A stretch of DNA of 64,000 nt. Origin: Natronocalculus amylovorans (GTDB lineage Archaea; Halobacteriota; Halobacteria; Halobacteriales; Haloferacaceae). The stretch is from NCBI RefSeq assembly GCF_023638035.1, contig NZ_JAKRVX010000002.1, positions 186,001 to 250,000 of the forward strand, written 5' to 3'. Of the stretch, positions 53,160 to 62,669 are shown one piece after another (positions within the stretch are counted from its first letter, which is position 1; every line of letters starts with the position of its first letter). The notes under the pieces are model-generated. The model worked only from the letters and a program-made list of their open reading frames with translations. It was not told the DNA's origin and searched no databases. The translations under genes and the position numbers were made by a program.

Positions 53160-55066
53160 GTGACCGACGGGAATTCAAAGACCTTGTTTCACCCGAAGTG
53201 GCACATGAAACGATCGAGACGCTTGAGTTAGACCCTGGCACTGAAGAGATTACACTCTCGAACGCAGATGGTCGAATCTTGGCAGAACGCATTGATGCAA
53301 CCCTGGATGTACCGGGATTCGATCGTGCTTCAATGGATGGATACGCAGTTAATGCACGGGATACGTTCGGTGCTGACGAAGCGGATCCGGTTGTGCTCGA
53401 GCAGATTGATGCAGTGCATGCAGGGACAACCCCGTCTGTAGAGGTAGTACCGGGCACGTGTGCAGAGATCTCCACCGGTGCGGTGATGCCGCCGGGTGCA
53501 GATGCAGTGGTGATTGTCGAACGAACAGACGAGCAAACAGCTGGTGAGACAACGGAGATTGAGATTCGAACGAGTGTCGCGCCAGGTGACAGTGTGATGG
53601 CTGCAGGTGCAGACATTGCAGCCGGTGCTCGTGCGATCGGCCCCGGAACCGTGCTTACCCCACGTGAGATTGGCCTGCTCGCAGCACTTGGATACAAATC
53701 AATTCCCGTTCGAGCAAAGCCACGAGTTGGAATTGTGTCGACTGGCGATGAGTTGGTTCGTCCAGGCCAAGAACTTGACAGTAGTCGTGGGCAGATATAT
53801 GATGTAAACAGCGATACGATCGCTGCGGGGGTCCGAGAAGCCGGCGGAAACCCGGTCCTCTACCCCCACGCAGGCGATGACTATGATGAGATGGAGCGGC
53901 TACTTAGAACCGCAGCGGATGAGTGTGACCTTGTCCTCTCCTCCGGTTCAACATCCGCGAGCGCGGTTGATGTGATCTACCGTGTCATCGAGGACCGAGG
54001 TGAGCTGTTGCTTCACGGTGTTTCGGTCAAACCAGGAAAGCCGATGCTTGTTGGGCGGATGGGACAATCTGATGGCGGCGAGTCAGCGTACGTTGGGCTT
54101 CCAGGCTACCCAGTTTCGGCGTTAACGATTTTTACGACGTTTGTTGCACCTGCCATTCGTGACGCAGCAGGCATTCCAGAGCCAGTCACGGCGACGACAA
54201 GCGGACAGATGGCAACGGTGGAACGCTACAGCGAGGGACGGACACGTCTCATGCCGGTTGGACTGGTAGAAAATAGCGACCGTGATACGCTCGTGTATCC
54301 GGTTGATAAAGGATCGGGCGCAACGACAAGCCTTGTTGAAGCTGATGGGATTGTAACGGTTGACGCAGACACGAGCTATCTCGATCGCGGCGAGCAGGTA
54401 ACTGTAGAACTGTTTTCACCAAACGTGCGAGCGCCGCCACTGCTCGGTGTCGGTGAGGATGACCCACTGCTCAATCAACTGCTTGATGCGCTTACAAACC
54501 CACGATATCTCCCGCTTGGAAGCAGAGAAGGTATCAGACGCCTTCGCAACGGCGTCCCAGACATTGCCGTTGTCGCGGGACCACAACAAGCGGAGGTCGA
54601 TGCGATCGATATTGGTGGGTGGAGCCGTGAGTGGGGATTCGTTGTTCCGGCAGGGAATCCTGACGCTGTTACTGGGATCGAATCGCTAGTTGAAGAGGAA
54701 CTCCAGTTTGTGAACCGAGAAACGAACTCCGGGCTTCGAACAAGCTTTTCGAGCGCCATTGGAGAGTATGCGGACGCAGCCGGGGTTGATCGCCACGAGG
54801 TCGTTTCTGCAATCTCCGGATTCGAATTCGGACTCAAAGCGTTTGAAAGTCCAGCAAGGCGAGTCCATGCTGGTCGTGCAGATGTTAGTCTTGGCCTCAA
54901 AGAAACTGCAGATCGGCTAGGGCTTTCATTTGTTTCGCTCGGGACGCAGCCGGTTCGAATCTTTGTGAATCCCGATCGTCTCCAAAAAGCAAGTGTCGGC
55001 CACCTTACTGAGTTGCTTGAAACGATCGAAACACTCACAGACTCGTTCAGCGGTTACGAGCCATAA
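53156..55066 (+). CDS. MoeA fused to a periplasmic-binding-protein-like domain (second copy)
   Basis: This 636-residue fusion begins with a MoeA domain (about residues 1-410): FDRASMDGYAVNARDT, GAVMPPGADAVVIVER, STGDELVRPGQELDSSRG, SSGSTSASAVDV and VKPGKPMLVGRM. The C-terminal ~225 residues form a PBP-like_2 (type 2 periplasmic-binding-protein) domain without signal peptide (PRYLPLGSREGIRRLRNGVPDIAVV, AFESPARRVHAGRADVSLGL, FVNPDRLQKASVG). Such domains bind oxyanions such as molybdate or tungstate inside the cell. Here it may deliver metal directly to the transferase, or sense it; this is inferred. Confidence 0.92.
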   Translation: MSDRREFKDLVSPEVAHETIETLELDPGTEEITLSNADGRILAERIDATLDVPGFDRASMDGYAVNARDTFGADEADPVVLEQIDAVHAGTTPSVEVVPGTCAEISTGAVMPPGADAVVIVERTDEQTAGETTEIEIRTSVAPGDSVMAAGADIAAGARAIGPGTVLTPREIGLLAALGYKSIPVRAKPRVGIVSTGDELVRPGQELDSSRGQIYDVNSDTIAAGVREAGGNPVLYPHAGDDYDEMERLLRTAADECDLVLSSGSTSASAVDVIYRVIEDRGELLLHGVSVKPGKPMLVGRMGQSDGGESAYVGLPGYPVSALTIFTTFVAPAIRDAAGIPEPVTATTSGQMATVERYSEGRTRLMPVGLVENSDRDTLVYPVDKGSGATTSLVEADGIVTVDADTSYLDRGEQVTVELFSPNVRAPPLLGVGEDDPLLNQLLDALTNPRYLPLGSREGIRRLRNGVPDIAVVAGPQQAEVDAIDIGGWSREWGFVVPAGNPDAVTGIESLVEEELQFVNRETNSGLRTSFSSAIGEYADAAGVDRHEVVSAISGFEFGLKAFESPARRVHAGRADVSLGLKETADRLGLSFVSLGTQPVRIFVNPDRLQKASVGHLTELLETIETLTDSFSGYEP

Positions 55067-55075
55067 GGGTCGGCC

Positions 55076-55399
55076 CTACGACTCATCTGGTTCGCTTTCT
55101 TCAGTTGATCGCATTCCCTCTGGAGAGAGGTCTTCGAGTCGACCGGCAAGCGTTGCAGCATCTCCAGCAACCGTTGATGGATCGACACCGGCCTGATTTG
55201 CGACGATACGGACGTGTGTTGCTAACAGCGATAGTGCCTGTAACCCTTCGTCTTCCGGTGAATCTGCCGTTTGGGCAAATGTCGTGTCAATTTCCTCGCT
55301 GTCCCGAATAACACCAAGATAGAACGCAGAGATCGAGTCATCTTCAAGAAGTTCGATCGCGGTTTCGCGCTCAGACGTGAATGCAGAGTCATCGCTCAT
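55076..55399 (-). CDS. Small acidic haloarchaeal protein, unknown function
   Basis: This protein has about 107 residues from ATG 55399 (MSDDSAFTSERETAIELL). It is strongly acidic and mostly helical (ETAIELLEDDSISAFYLGVIR, EGLQALSLLATHVRIVANQAG, TLAGRLEDLSPEGM). It has no signal or membrane segment. It lies 56 bp downstream of the Rieske gene on the same strand and may be a companion of that operon. I recall similar short proteins near haloarchaeal respiratory genes but cannot name a family. Confidence 0.6.
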   Translation of the reverse strand: MSDDSAFTSERETAIELLEDDSISAFYLGVIRDSEEIDTTFAQTADSPEDEGLQALSLLATHVRIVANQAGVDPSTVAGDAATLAGRLEDLSPEGMRSTEESEPDES

Positions 55400-55455
55400 A
55401 CTTTCTTTCAGAGCGGGATCAAGAAAAATAGTGGGGGCGATCGTGCTGTGGTGCG

Positions 55456-56295
55456 TTAGTCCTGTGGTCGTGGCAGGGCAATGTAGAGTGTACTGACGAT
55501 GTTGAACGGATCGTACACCGACTGGTGGCACTGACAGTAGACTCGGTCTTCTGCATTGTACCGTGCGGATTCACCAGTTCGTTTGTATCCTGGCACACAG
55601 CAGAAGTGCGTACACTTGTTGACGAAAGCAAACACACCTTCGTCGGTACTCGCATCAAGCCACTCGCTTTCTTGGGCCGCCTCTTCCATCCGGCTCGATC
55701 GAATAATCACTACTGGGATGACGTTGTCGGTATCTTCAGACCTCCATGTTGCAGTTGCTGGTTTTCCAACACCGGAATTTCCAACGTCGTTGCCCCACTC
55801 TTCGTAATCGTCGAAATCATCAATATGGAACCGATCGCCCTCGTCTTTGACATCTGCTTGCCAGTCGTATCCCGGTGCGGAATCAGATTTGAAGTAGTTG
55901 TCCGAGTCAAAATTTGGGTCAAGTCCTTCGTACGACTGGTGTCCACAGTACTGGAACCACTCTTGTGAGTACTGGAGTCCACCAAGCTCTTCTCGGGCAA
56001 TCTCAACCTCAACACCTTGGACCTCTTCAGTGTCAACCTCAGGCCAGACACCGCGGATATACCCTTCGTCATCGATCTCAATGGGGACTTGTGGCATCCC
56101 GTACGGTGCAGGACCACCGGTCCGATCGATCGTCATTGCCTCGACAGGACCGCCACCGATCCCTGATGCGGAGGTGAGCGACTGCACACTCACGGTTCCA
56201 GCAACACCGAGTCCAGCAAGCGTTGCACCACCAACAACGCCTTTGACGAAACGCCGTCGCCCGGACTCTTCTGGATATTTGTCGTCTGCGCTCAT
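55456..56295 (-). CDS. Rieske [2Fe-2S] iron-sulfur protein
   Basis: This 279-residue protein has a Tat signal RRRFVKGVVGGATLAGL with a single N-terminal helix that serves as membrane anchor. The Rieske cluster ligands are in CTHFCCVPG and YCQCHQSVYDP near the C-terminus (C-x-H and C-x-x-H with the extra disulfide cysteines). A large insert between the anchor and the cluster domain is typical of haloarchaeal menaquinol:cytochrome b-type complexes. The cytochrome b partner (petB/petD) is not next to it in this window. It is divergent from ppc. Confidence 0.9.
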   Translation of the reverse strand: MSADDKYPEESGRRRFVKGVVGGATLAGLGVAGTVSVQSLTSASGIGGGPVEAMTIDRTGGPAPYGMPQVPIEIDDEGYIRGVWPEVDTEEVQGVEVEIAREELGGLQYSQEWFQYCGHQSYEGLDPNFDSDNYFKSDSAPGYDWQADVKDEGDRFHIDDFDDYEEWGNDVGNSGVGKPATATWRSEDTDNVIPVVIIRSSRMEEAAQESEWLDASTDEGVFAFVNKCTHFCCVPGYKRTGESARYNAEDRVYCQCHQSVYDPFNIVSTLYIALPRPQD

Positions 56296-56415
56296 ATGAG
56301 AACCTTGTACCGGCCGGTAAAAAGCATGACGAAGTACGTGGTTAATACAGAAACAGACAATTATTCATTACTGTTTTACTCAGTTGTGAGGCAATTTTCC
56401 GGAGCATGTAGGGTG

Positions 56416-56422
56416 CTTTTAG
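56416..56422 (+). promoter_or_regulatory. TATA box of ppc
   Basis: CTTTTAG is centred about 28 bp before the ATG at 56447, supporting that start (MSLHNRSVRQDV) over the upstream frame from 56429. Confidence 0.5.
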
Positions 56423-56446
56423 GAGTGGGTGAGCATATCACACAGT

Positions 56447-59140
56447 ATGTCACTCCACAATCGAAGCGTCCGCCAAGACGTTCGTGAACTTGGTGCATTA
56501 GTCGGAGACGTGCTGTCCGAGCAGACCTCATCTGACTCGTTTGAGACGGTAGAGACGCTGCGACAGGCATCGATCGCCTACAGAAACGGGGAAACAGATT
56601 CCAGAAAACGACTTCACTCGGTCTTTGAGCGACTGCCACCCGAAGAAGAAAGCGTTGTCGCGCGTGCCTTTGCGACCTATTTTGAACTCATCAATCTCGC
56701 AGAGGAGCGCGAGCGCGTGCGAGCAGTCCGGGAAGACTCCCAGCAGCAAACGCTCACAGACAGCCTTGATCAGACAGTAAAGACGCTTTCTGAGGCTGGC
56801 GCTGACGACGAGCTGGTTCAATCTATTCTTAATGATATTCTTATTGAGCCAACATTCACTGCGCACCCAACGGAAGCTCGACGTGCAACCGTCAAAGCAA
56901 AACTCCGATCGATCGCAGGCCACTTAGAAACGCTTGATGAACGCAACCTCACCGATCGAGAAGCAGAGCGTGTCTGGAAACAGATCGACGCAGAAGTAAA
57001 CAGCCTGTGGGGGACACGGCAGGTTAGAAATCGGCCCCCGGAGCCGCAAGATGAGGCACGAAATGTGCAGTGGTATCTGGAGAACACATTGTTTGACGTC
57101 GTTGGGGAGGTGTACAGCGAGTTTGAATCAACTGTTTCGGCGGAGTACGAGGACATCGAACTTCCAAAACTGTTCGAATTTCGATCGTGGGCCGGTTCCG
57201 ACCGTGATGGCAATCCATATGTAACCGTTGATGTTACGGACGACACACTGAGTCGTCAACGTGAAATTGTTATCACCCGCTACCGTGACACGCTGAAGCG
57301 GCTATCAGCAGTCTTGAGTCAGGATGGCGATCGCTATCCAACAACAGAGGCATTCAAGTCGTCATTCCGTGCAGATGAAGAACACTTCCCGCGGATTGTC
57401 GAAGAGGCAACGGAGCGATATCCGGATGAACCATACCGACAGAAGCTTCGGCTGATGCGAGAACGTCTCGATCGAGTTGGCGATGTTCGACCGAATGGCT
57501 ATCAGGATGTTTCGGGACTAATCGAGGATCTGACAGTGATTAATGAGAGCCTCAAAACGTACGGTGGCGAAGATGTGGCAGAAGCGTTTGTCGAGCCGCT
57601 CCGACGCCAAGTGAACACGTTCGGGTTCTCGCTCGCAAGCTTGGACCTTCGAGACCATCGAAAGAACCACACAAAAGCGATCGCTGATGCGCTCGAAACC
57701 GAAGGAATTGATTACCAAGCGATGGATGAAAAAGAGCGAACTGAGTTGCTCACAGAGGCGATTTTGCAGGATGAGCCGCTCATTGATCCTGAAGATCCAG
57801 GCGACATTGGCGACACAGCCGAACGGATCTTGAACAGATTTGTTGCGCTTGGTGAGTGGCAAAAAGAGTATGGTGTCGAAGCGATTGACACCTACTGTAT
57901 TTCAATGACTGATGAGCCGAGCCACGTGCTTGAGGTGCTATTCTTGGCTGATCAGGTTGGTGTTGTTTCGCTCCCTGATCACTGTGGCCTCGACGTTGTC
58001 CCACTGCTTGAGACGGAGTATGCACTCAATGGAGCAGAGCGAATCATGGGGACCCTCTTCGAAAATGAGGCGTACGCGAAGGCACTCGACGCCCGTGGAT
58101 ACACCCAAGAGATCATGTTGGGGTACTCAGACTCAAACAAGGAGAATGGCTTCCTTGCGGCGAACTGGGACCTCTATAAAAATCAAAAACGGCTCGCATC
58201 GATTACGGACGAGCACGATGTGACAATGCGGCTGTTCCACGGCCGTGGTGGCTCGATCTCCCGTGGTGGTGGCCCAATGAATGAAGCGATGATCGCCCTC
58301 CCAAACGAGACTGTAACCGGGCAGATCAAATTCACCGAACAGGGTGAGTCGATCGCCGAAAAGTATGGCAGCCCACGGATTGCAGAACGGAATCTCGAAC
58401 AGATGCTTGATGCACAGGTTCGGGCCCGCCAGCAGGCACTCGAAGAACCGATCGAAGAGGTGCCAACGGAATGGTCCGATGCAATGAATACAATGGCGAC
58501 TGCAGCCAGACAAGCATACCGAGACCTACTGAATAGCAAAGGGTTCGTCCGCTACTTCGAACAGGCGACTCCAATTACAGTCATCGAGGATCTCAATCTT
58601 GGCTCCCGACCAGCATCCCGGTCAGGTGAACGAACGGTTGAGGACCTCCGTGCGATTCCATGGGTGTTCTCATGGACACAATCTCGCTGTATCATTCCGG
58701 GATGGTACTCGATCGCCGCTGGAATTGACGCATATATCACAGACGGTGGTGACATCGAGACGCTGCAAGAAATGTATGGCAGCTGGGACTTCTTCCGGAC
58801 AACACTCGATAACGCAACGCAAGCGGTTGCCCGAACTGAGTTGGAAATCGCACAAGAGTATGCAAATCTCGCAGATGAGGAGCTCCGAGAGAAGTTCTTC
58901 CCAGAACTCACCGACGAGTATGAGCGAACCGTCGAACACCTGCAGACGATCACCGGCAGAGATGAGCTATTGAAGCGACAGTGGCTCCAAGAGAGCCTCG
59001 ATCGTCGAAATCCGTACGTTGATCCGCTCAATATCTTACAGACACACCTGCTCGATCAGACACACAGAACAGAAGCCGAAGAACGAACGCTCCGACTCAC
59101 AGTGAACGGAATCGCAGCAGGAATGAAAAATACCGGATAA
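56447..59140 (+). CDS. ppc: Phosphoenolpyruvate carboxylase
   Basis: This 897-residue enzyme adds bicarbonate to PEP to make oxaloacetate. It is the long bacterial-type enzyme rather than archaeal PpcA. Motifs in order: TFTAHPTEARR (catalytic His), FRSWAGSDRDGNPYVT, LGYSDSNKENGFLAANW, FHGRGGSISRGGGPM (PEP/bicarbonate loop), DLNLGSRPASR and AIPWVFSWTQ. The C-terminus (NGIAAGMKNTG) is intact with the conserved terminal Gly. Anaplerosis, and possibly carbon fixation with the carbonic anhydrase, is its role. It is monocistronic. Confidence 0.97.
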   Translation: MSLHNRSVRQDVRELGALVGDVLSEQTSSDSFETVETLRQASIAYRNGETDSRKRLHSVFERLPPEEESVVARAFATYFELINLAEERERVRAVREDSQQQTLTDSLDQTVKTLSEAGADDELVQSILNDILIEPTFTAHPTEARRATVKAKLRSIAGHLETLDERNLTDREAERVWKQIDAEVNSLWGTRQVRNRPPEPQDEARNVQWYLENTLFDVVGEVYSEFESTVSAEYEDIELPKLFEFRSWAGSDRDGNPYVTVDVTDDTLSRQREIVITRYRDTLKRLSAVLSQDGDRYPTTEAFKSSFRADEEHFPRIVEEATERYPDEPYRQKLRLMRERLDRVGDVRPNGYQDVSGLIEDLTVINESLKTYGGEDVAEAFVEPLRRQVNTFGFSLASLDLRDHRKNHTKAIADALETEGIDYQAMDEKERTELLTEAILQDEPLIDPEDPGDIGDTAERILNRFVALGEWQKEYGVEAIDTYCISMTDEPSHVLEVLFLADQVGVVSLPDHCGLDVVPLLETEYALNGAERIMGTLFENEAYAKALDARGYTQEIMLGYSDSNKENGFLAANWDLYKNQKRLASITDEHDVTMRLFHGRGGSISRGGGPMNEAMIALPNETVTGQIKFTEQGESIAEKYGSPRIAERNLEQMLDAQVRARQQALEEPIEEVPTEWSDAMNTMATAARQAYRDLLNSKGFVRYFEQATPITVIEDLNLGSRPASRSGERTVEDLRAIPWVFSWTQSRCIIPGWYSIAAGIDAYITDGGDIETLQEMYGSWDFFRTTLDNATQAVARTELEIAQEYANLADEELREKFFPELTDEYERTVEHLQTITGRDELLKRQWLQESLDRRNPYVDPLNILQTHLLDQTHRTEAEERTLRLTVNGIAAGMKNTG

Positions 59141-59190
59141 CGGAACAGCAAACGCGAATGTGGGTGCCTCTCACCCGGTTGAATTCACGT

Positions 59191-59529
59191 TTACGGGAGT
59201 GGACACAGACTTGCTGTGAAATAGACAACGTCGTCTGAATCGTTTCGTGCACCGTGGATTACACCCCGATCGTGGAGTACAATACCAGGTGCATCGACCA
59301 TCTCTGAAACTGCGTCATCCCCCTTTCCTTGGAGAACCGTCACGGTTCCAGAGAGAATATGAAAGACGTTTGTGCTGTCTCCGTGTTCGTGTGGATCGAG
59401 TTCCGCACCCGGTCCAAGCGCAAACAACTTGACAAGCACATCGTCTCGCACAACGACTTCTCCCGTTTGAATCTCCCCGTCAGCGGGGTTAAGTTCGGAT
59501 ACAGTATCGTCGAATCGATCGAGTACCAT
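59191..59529 (-). CDS. Single-domain cupin protein
   Basis: This 112-residue protein from ATG 59529 has the cupin metal motifs LGPGAELDPHEHGDSTNVFHILSG (two His, Glu absent or replaced by Asp) and PGIVLHDRGVIHGARNDS (last His). It is a small beta-barrel with probable metal binding; substrate unknown. A TATA element 27 bp upstream (59553-59559) fits ATG 59529; ATG 59538 is an alternative. It is convergent with ppc. Confidence 0.82.
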   Translation of the reverse strand: MVLDRFDDTVSELNPADGEIQTGEVVVRDDVLVKLFALGPGAELDPHEHGDSTNVFHILSGTVTVLQGKGDDAVSEMVDAPGIVLHDRGVIHGARNDSDDVVYFTASLCPLP

Positions 59530-59552
59530 ACTCAACATATGCGACTGATCGA

Positions 59553-59559
59553 TTATAAT
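59553..59559 (-). promoter_or_regulatory. TATA box of the cupin gene
   Basis: On the minus strand this reads ATTATAA, centred 27 bp before ATG 59529; it decides the start. Confidence 0.5.
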
Positions 59560-59693
59560 ACCCGCTCTGCCCGATCGGTACCGCACCCCTGCTGTGCATA
59601 CAATCTGTCACAGCACCTTGGATACCTTCACCCAGACCAGTGGTGGTATTGTCGATCGATTTCAGATACTGTTATCGCGTCATATACACGTGG

Positions 59694-60533
59694 TTACCGG
59701 CCGCCAGCGTTCGAGTGTGCTGGGGCATTCCCTGGCCGATCGCTTGTATTGCCGTTTCGTTCGGTTCGATCGGTGTCAGTGTTGCGCTCTTCATTGTCAT
59801 CACGATCTGTGTCGGTATCTGTTGTATCTGAACTGTTATTTGTTGTAGACTCGTTGGTTGCGTTCTCGTCTGACTCATCTGCGTGAGACTGGCCGTTCGC
59901 GGACGCATTTTCAGCGGGTCCGTTGCCGTTATTTCCAGCTGCATCACTGACTGCCGGCCCAAGCTGGTCGATCGATCCACCAAGGAACTGATTAATTAGC
60001 GAGTGGATTTCGCTCACATGATCTGGGACCTGTGATGGCATCTCTGATGGTGGCCCTGCCCGCTCTGATTGATTTGGAGTGTCTGTTTCATTCCCTGCAT
60101 CTGCATCAGATTCGTTTACGTTTCCAGCATCGGAATCAGCGTCTGTATCGTCAACAACTTCCTCACCGTTGATGGTGTATGTTGTCGATGCAGTTTGGTC
60201 GTCTGTCGTCACTGTTACATTGAAGGACTCATCCGCAGCAACAGCAAACTCAATCATACCATCCTCGTCTGTCTCACCGACTGAAGCGTTGTTCACACTC
60301 ACGTTTGCGCCGGAGACAACGCTCTCGTTCTCGCTCACGGTGAGCGTCACTGTTCCATTATCGTAGGCTGCGTCGATCGACAACCCACCAGTGGTCGATT
60401 CGTTCCCAATGTCAGTGTCAGTGTCCGCTTCTGTCTCTGTCTCTGCAAGTGCCGTTCCTGCAAGTGCAGGGGCAGCCAGAAGAAGCACAACTGCCAACCC
60501 AACAGCAATCAGTGATTGTCGATTCAGTTTCAT
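59694..60533 (-). CDS. Secreted acidic low-complexity protein with one beta domain
   Basis: This 279-residue protein has a Sec-type signal (IAVGLAVVLLLAAPALAGTALA) and a small beta-sandwich at about residues 50-125 (GGLSIDAAYDNGTVTLTVSEN, GANVSVNNASVGETDEDGMIEFAV) like carboxypeptidase-regulatory or Big domains. The rest is strongly biased to Asp, Asn, Glu, Ser and Thr with many N-x-S/T sites, and lacks a clear C-terminal anchor. Extracellular location with N-glycosylation is likely. Function is unknown. Confidence 0.68.
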   Translation of the reverse strand: MKLNRQSLIAVGLAVVLLLAAPALAGTALAETETEADTDTDIGNESTTGGLSIDAAYDNGTVTLTVSENESVVSGANVSVNNASVGETDEDGMIEFAVAADESFNVTVTTDDQTASTTYTINGEEVVDDTDADSDAGNVNESDADAGNETDTPNQSERAGPPSEMPSQVPDHVSEIHSLINQFLGGSIDQLGPAVSDAAGNNGNGPAENASANGQSHADESDENATNESTTNNSSDTTDTDTDRDDNEERNTDTDRTERNGNTSDRPGNAPAHSNAGGR

Positions 60534-60695
60534 CGTGGCTCAGCCAATGCGAGCACCCCCTATTAATCGGCAAGATGCTACACCCGAATTCACTCCTCTA
60601 AACCACGTTTTAACGATAATTAACCCGGATTAAATGGTGGCTACCGCACTGACGGGCACTACGTGGAATAAAATAGCACGAGCGTCGCCCGATCG

Positions 60696-61349
60696 CTATC
60701 GCGCGTCACCCGTCGCTGCGTCTGCGGTCTGCTCCTGTGAGTCATCCCCTCGTACAGGGAGCGGCTCATCTGGAATCTTGAGCCCTTTGATTCGTGCGAT
60801 CGTCGGCAATATCGCACCCATCACACGAGTCACTGCGTTCTCTTTCGGTGCGGCAATTGCAGGGCCGTATGCATCGGTGACAACTGAAAAGTATGGAATA
60901 TTAAGCCCGTCTTTTGGATATGATTCACGCGCCAGTGCATGTTCAGCCACGACAAAGTCCTTAAATTTGAGTGCCGGCGTCATCGTCACCGAGAGGGTGA
61001 CTGGTTCATCACTAATTACGGTATATTTGTGTGGAACGCCTTTTGGAATCTTCTCGTGATCGCCTGCGCCAGCAGTATGCTCTTTGCCGTCGATCGTCAC
61101 TCGAAGTTCACCGGTGTTGATCGTGAATGTCTCTACCTGTTCAGGATGGCAGTGTTCCGCAACCGTGTGCCCCGGTTCAAGATGGAACTTGAGTGTCAAG
61201 GTTCCAGTTTCGGGGTCGTCCGGTTCATTGAGAAATTCAACCGTCTCCCCACGGACGGGGTGTTCTGTGACTGTAACCGATCGACCACCACGGGTTTCGA
61301 TCCACTGTTGTTTGTTGCCTCGCGGAACACTCCATGCTGTAGAATCCAT
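60696..61349 (-). CDS. Cupin-domain protein
   Basis: This 217-residue protein has an N-terminal cupin with the full metal motif HLEPGHTVAEHCHPEQVETFTINTGEL (His, His, Glu) and IPKGVPHKYTV (last His), then a helical C-terminal region (KFKDFVVAEHALARES, AVTRVMGAILPTIARIKGL). The C-terminal half is not a second cupin and may mediate membrane or partner contact. ATG 61349 (MDSTAWSVPRGNKQQW) is the chosen start. The enzyme activity, if any, is unknown. Confidence 0.8.
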   Translation of the reverse strand: MDSTAWSVPRGNKQQWIETRGGRSVTVTEHPVRGETVEFLNEPDDPETGTLTLKFHLEPGHTVAEHCHPEQVETFTINTGELRVTIDGKEHTAGAGDHEKIPKGVPHKYTVISDEPVTLSVTMTPALKFKDFVVAEHALARESYPKDGLNIPYFSVVTDAYGPAIAAPKENAVTRVMGAILPTIARIKGLKIPDEPLPVRGDDSQEQTADAATGDAR

Positions 61350-61411
61350 GACAACACACCGCCACAAGAGTAGATAATTGTTCCTGTTACTGAACAACGG
61401 CGTGCGACGCG

Positions 61412-61750
61412 CTAGAGTGAGCCAACAAGCTCTTCAGCAACAATTGACGCATCAAGGAGTGCGGGATCTACCGCAAGATCGGCTTGTCCTTTTACGAATT
61501 CCGGAAGCGACTCATCCGCATAGACGACAACTCGAACGTCTGGGTAGTTCTCTTTTGCAACCGGAATACCGGTTGCTTCCGCAGTGTCGGTAAACACCAA
61601 GAGTGCGGCCTCTGCAATACCTGCGTTTTCAAGCGTCTCCGTCGAGACGATATCTGTGATACGAGAGACGGCCACACCTTCGGCCTTGAGGGCATCACCG
61701 AGATCGTATAGATCCGGTCCAGCAACGATCGCGGTTGGAGTATCTGACAT
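61412..61750 (-). CDS. Conserved haloarchaeal protein downstream of guaA (DUF7126-like)
   Basis: This 112-residue acidic protein has a Rossmann-like alternation: AIVAGPDLYDLGDALKAEGV, EAALLVFTDTAEATGIPVAKE and DVRVVVYADESLPEFVKGQ. It has no catalytic motif that I recognise. Its ATG shares one base with the guaA stop (TAATG), so it is translated together with GMP synthase subunit B. The order pyrG-guaA-this gene suggests a role in nucleotide synthesis or its control; this is inference. Confidence 0.72.
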   Translation of the reverse strand: MSDTPTAIVAGPDLYDLGDALKAEGVAVSRITDIVSTETLENAGIAEAALLVFTDTAEATGIPVAKENYPDVRVVVYADESLPEFVKGQADLAVDPALLDASIVAEELVGSL

Positions 61751-62667
61751 TATTCGTACTCAATGGTTGCCGGCGGTTTATGTGTCACGTCATACACGAC
61801 TCGGGCAACGTTCTGATTGGTTCCGGTAATTCGGCTCTGAATGCGCTGGAGCACATCCCACGGTAACTCCTGTGCCCGTGCAGTCATCCCATCTCGTGAC
61901 TCAACCGATCGAACCGAGACAATCCAGCCGTGAACTCGGTTGTCACCTTTGACACCGGTTCCTTTCCCAATCACCGCAGCAAATGCCTGCCATGGGTCGT
62001 GTTCTTCGAGTTCGTCCTCAACAACGTGACATGCCTCCCGTGCCACCTCAACCTTCTCAGGTGTGACTTCGCCAAGCACACGAACTGCAAGGCCTGGCCC
62101 TGGGAATGGCATGCGCTCGGAGATGATCTCTTCGAGACCAAGCGCGCGAGCAACCTCTCGGACTTCATCTTTGTATAGATCGCGAACTGGCTCAACAATG
62201 CCATCAAAATCAACAATATCCGGGAGTCCACCAACATTGTGGTGGGATTTGATTCCGCCTTCGCTCTCGATTCGGTCAGGATAGATCGTTCCCTGAACGA
62301 GGTAGTTTGCACCGGTCTCTTTTGCCTCACGCTCAAATTCGCGAATAAACCCTTCACCGATGACGGCACGCTTCTCTTCAGGGTCGATGACACCGGAGAG
62401 CGCATCAAAGAACCGATCGCTTGCGTCAACCACGCGGAGGCTTTCCATGAAAGCAAATGTTTCTTTGATTTGTTCTGTCTCGCCTTTTCGCATCAATCCG
62501 GTGTCGACATACACTGGTGTGAGCTGTTCACCGACTGCTTCGTATGCAAGTGTTGCAGCAACGGATGAATCAACACCGCCGGAGAGTGCGATGATTGCCT
62601 CATTGTCACCAATCTGATTTTTGATCTCTGCGGTCGCTTCGTCAATGAATTCGTCTACGTTTACCAT
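61750..62667 (-). CDS. guaAB: GMP synthase [glutamine-hydrolysing] subunit B (ATP pyrophosphatase)
   Basis: This 305-residue subunit adenylates XMP and aminates it to GMP. The PP-loop [15 protein letters not shown] (residues 29-35 SGGVDSS) is clear. [32 protein letters not shown] and the C-terminal dimerisation domain ending PPATIEYE follow. The glutaminase subunit (GuaA-A) is separate in archaea and not seen here. It starts 3 bases after the pyrG stop, so CTP and GMP synthesis genes are in one operon. Confidence 0.95.
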   Translation of the reverse strand: MVNVDEFIDEATAEIKNQIGDNEAIIALSGGVDSSVAATLAYEAVGEQLTPVYVDTGLMRKGETEQIKETFAFMESLRVVDASDRFFDALSGVIDPEEKRAVIGEGFIREFEREAKETGANYLVQGTIYPDRIESEGGIKSHHNVGGLPDIVDFDGIVEPVRDLYKDEVREVARALGLEEIISERMPFPGPGLAVRVLGEVTPEKVEVAREACHVVEDELEEHDPWQAFAAVIGKGTGVKGDNRVHGWIVSVRSVESRDGMTARAQELPWDVLQRIQSRITGTNQNVARVVYDVTHKPPATIEYE

Positions 62668-62669
62668 AG

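Noticed and set aside
52987-53697. Long minus-strand open frame (236 codons) opposite the moeA genes
   Set aside because: It is rich in Ser, Pro, Thr and Arg rather than acidic residues and lies antisense to two well-supported genes; a shadow of codon bias.
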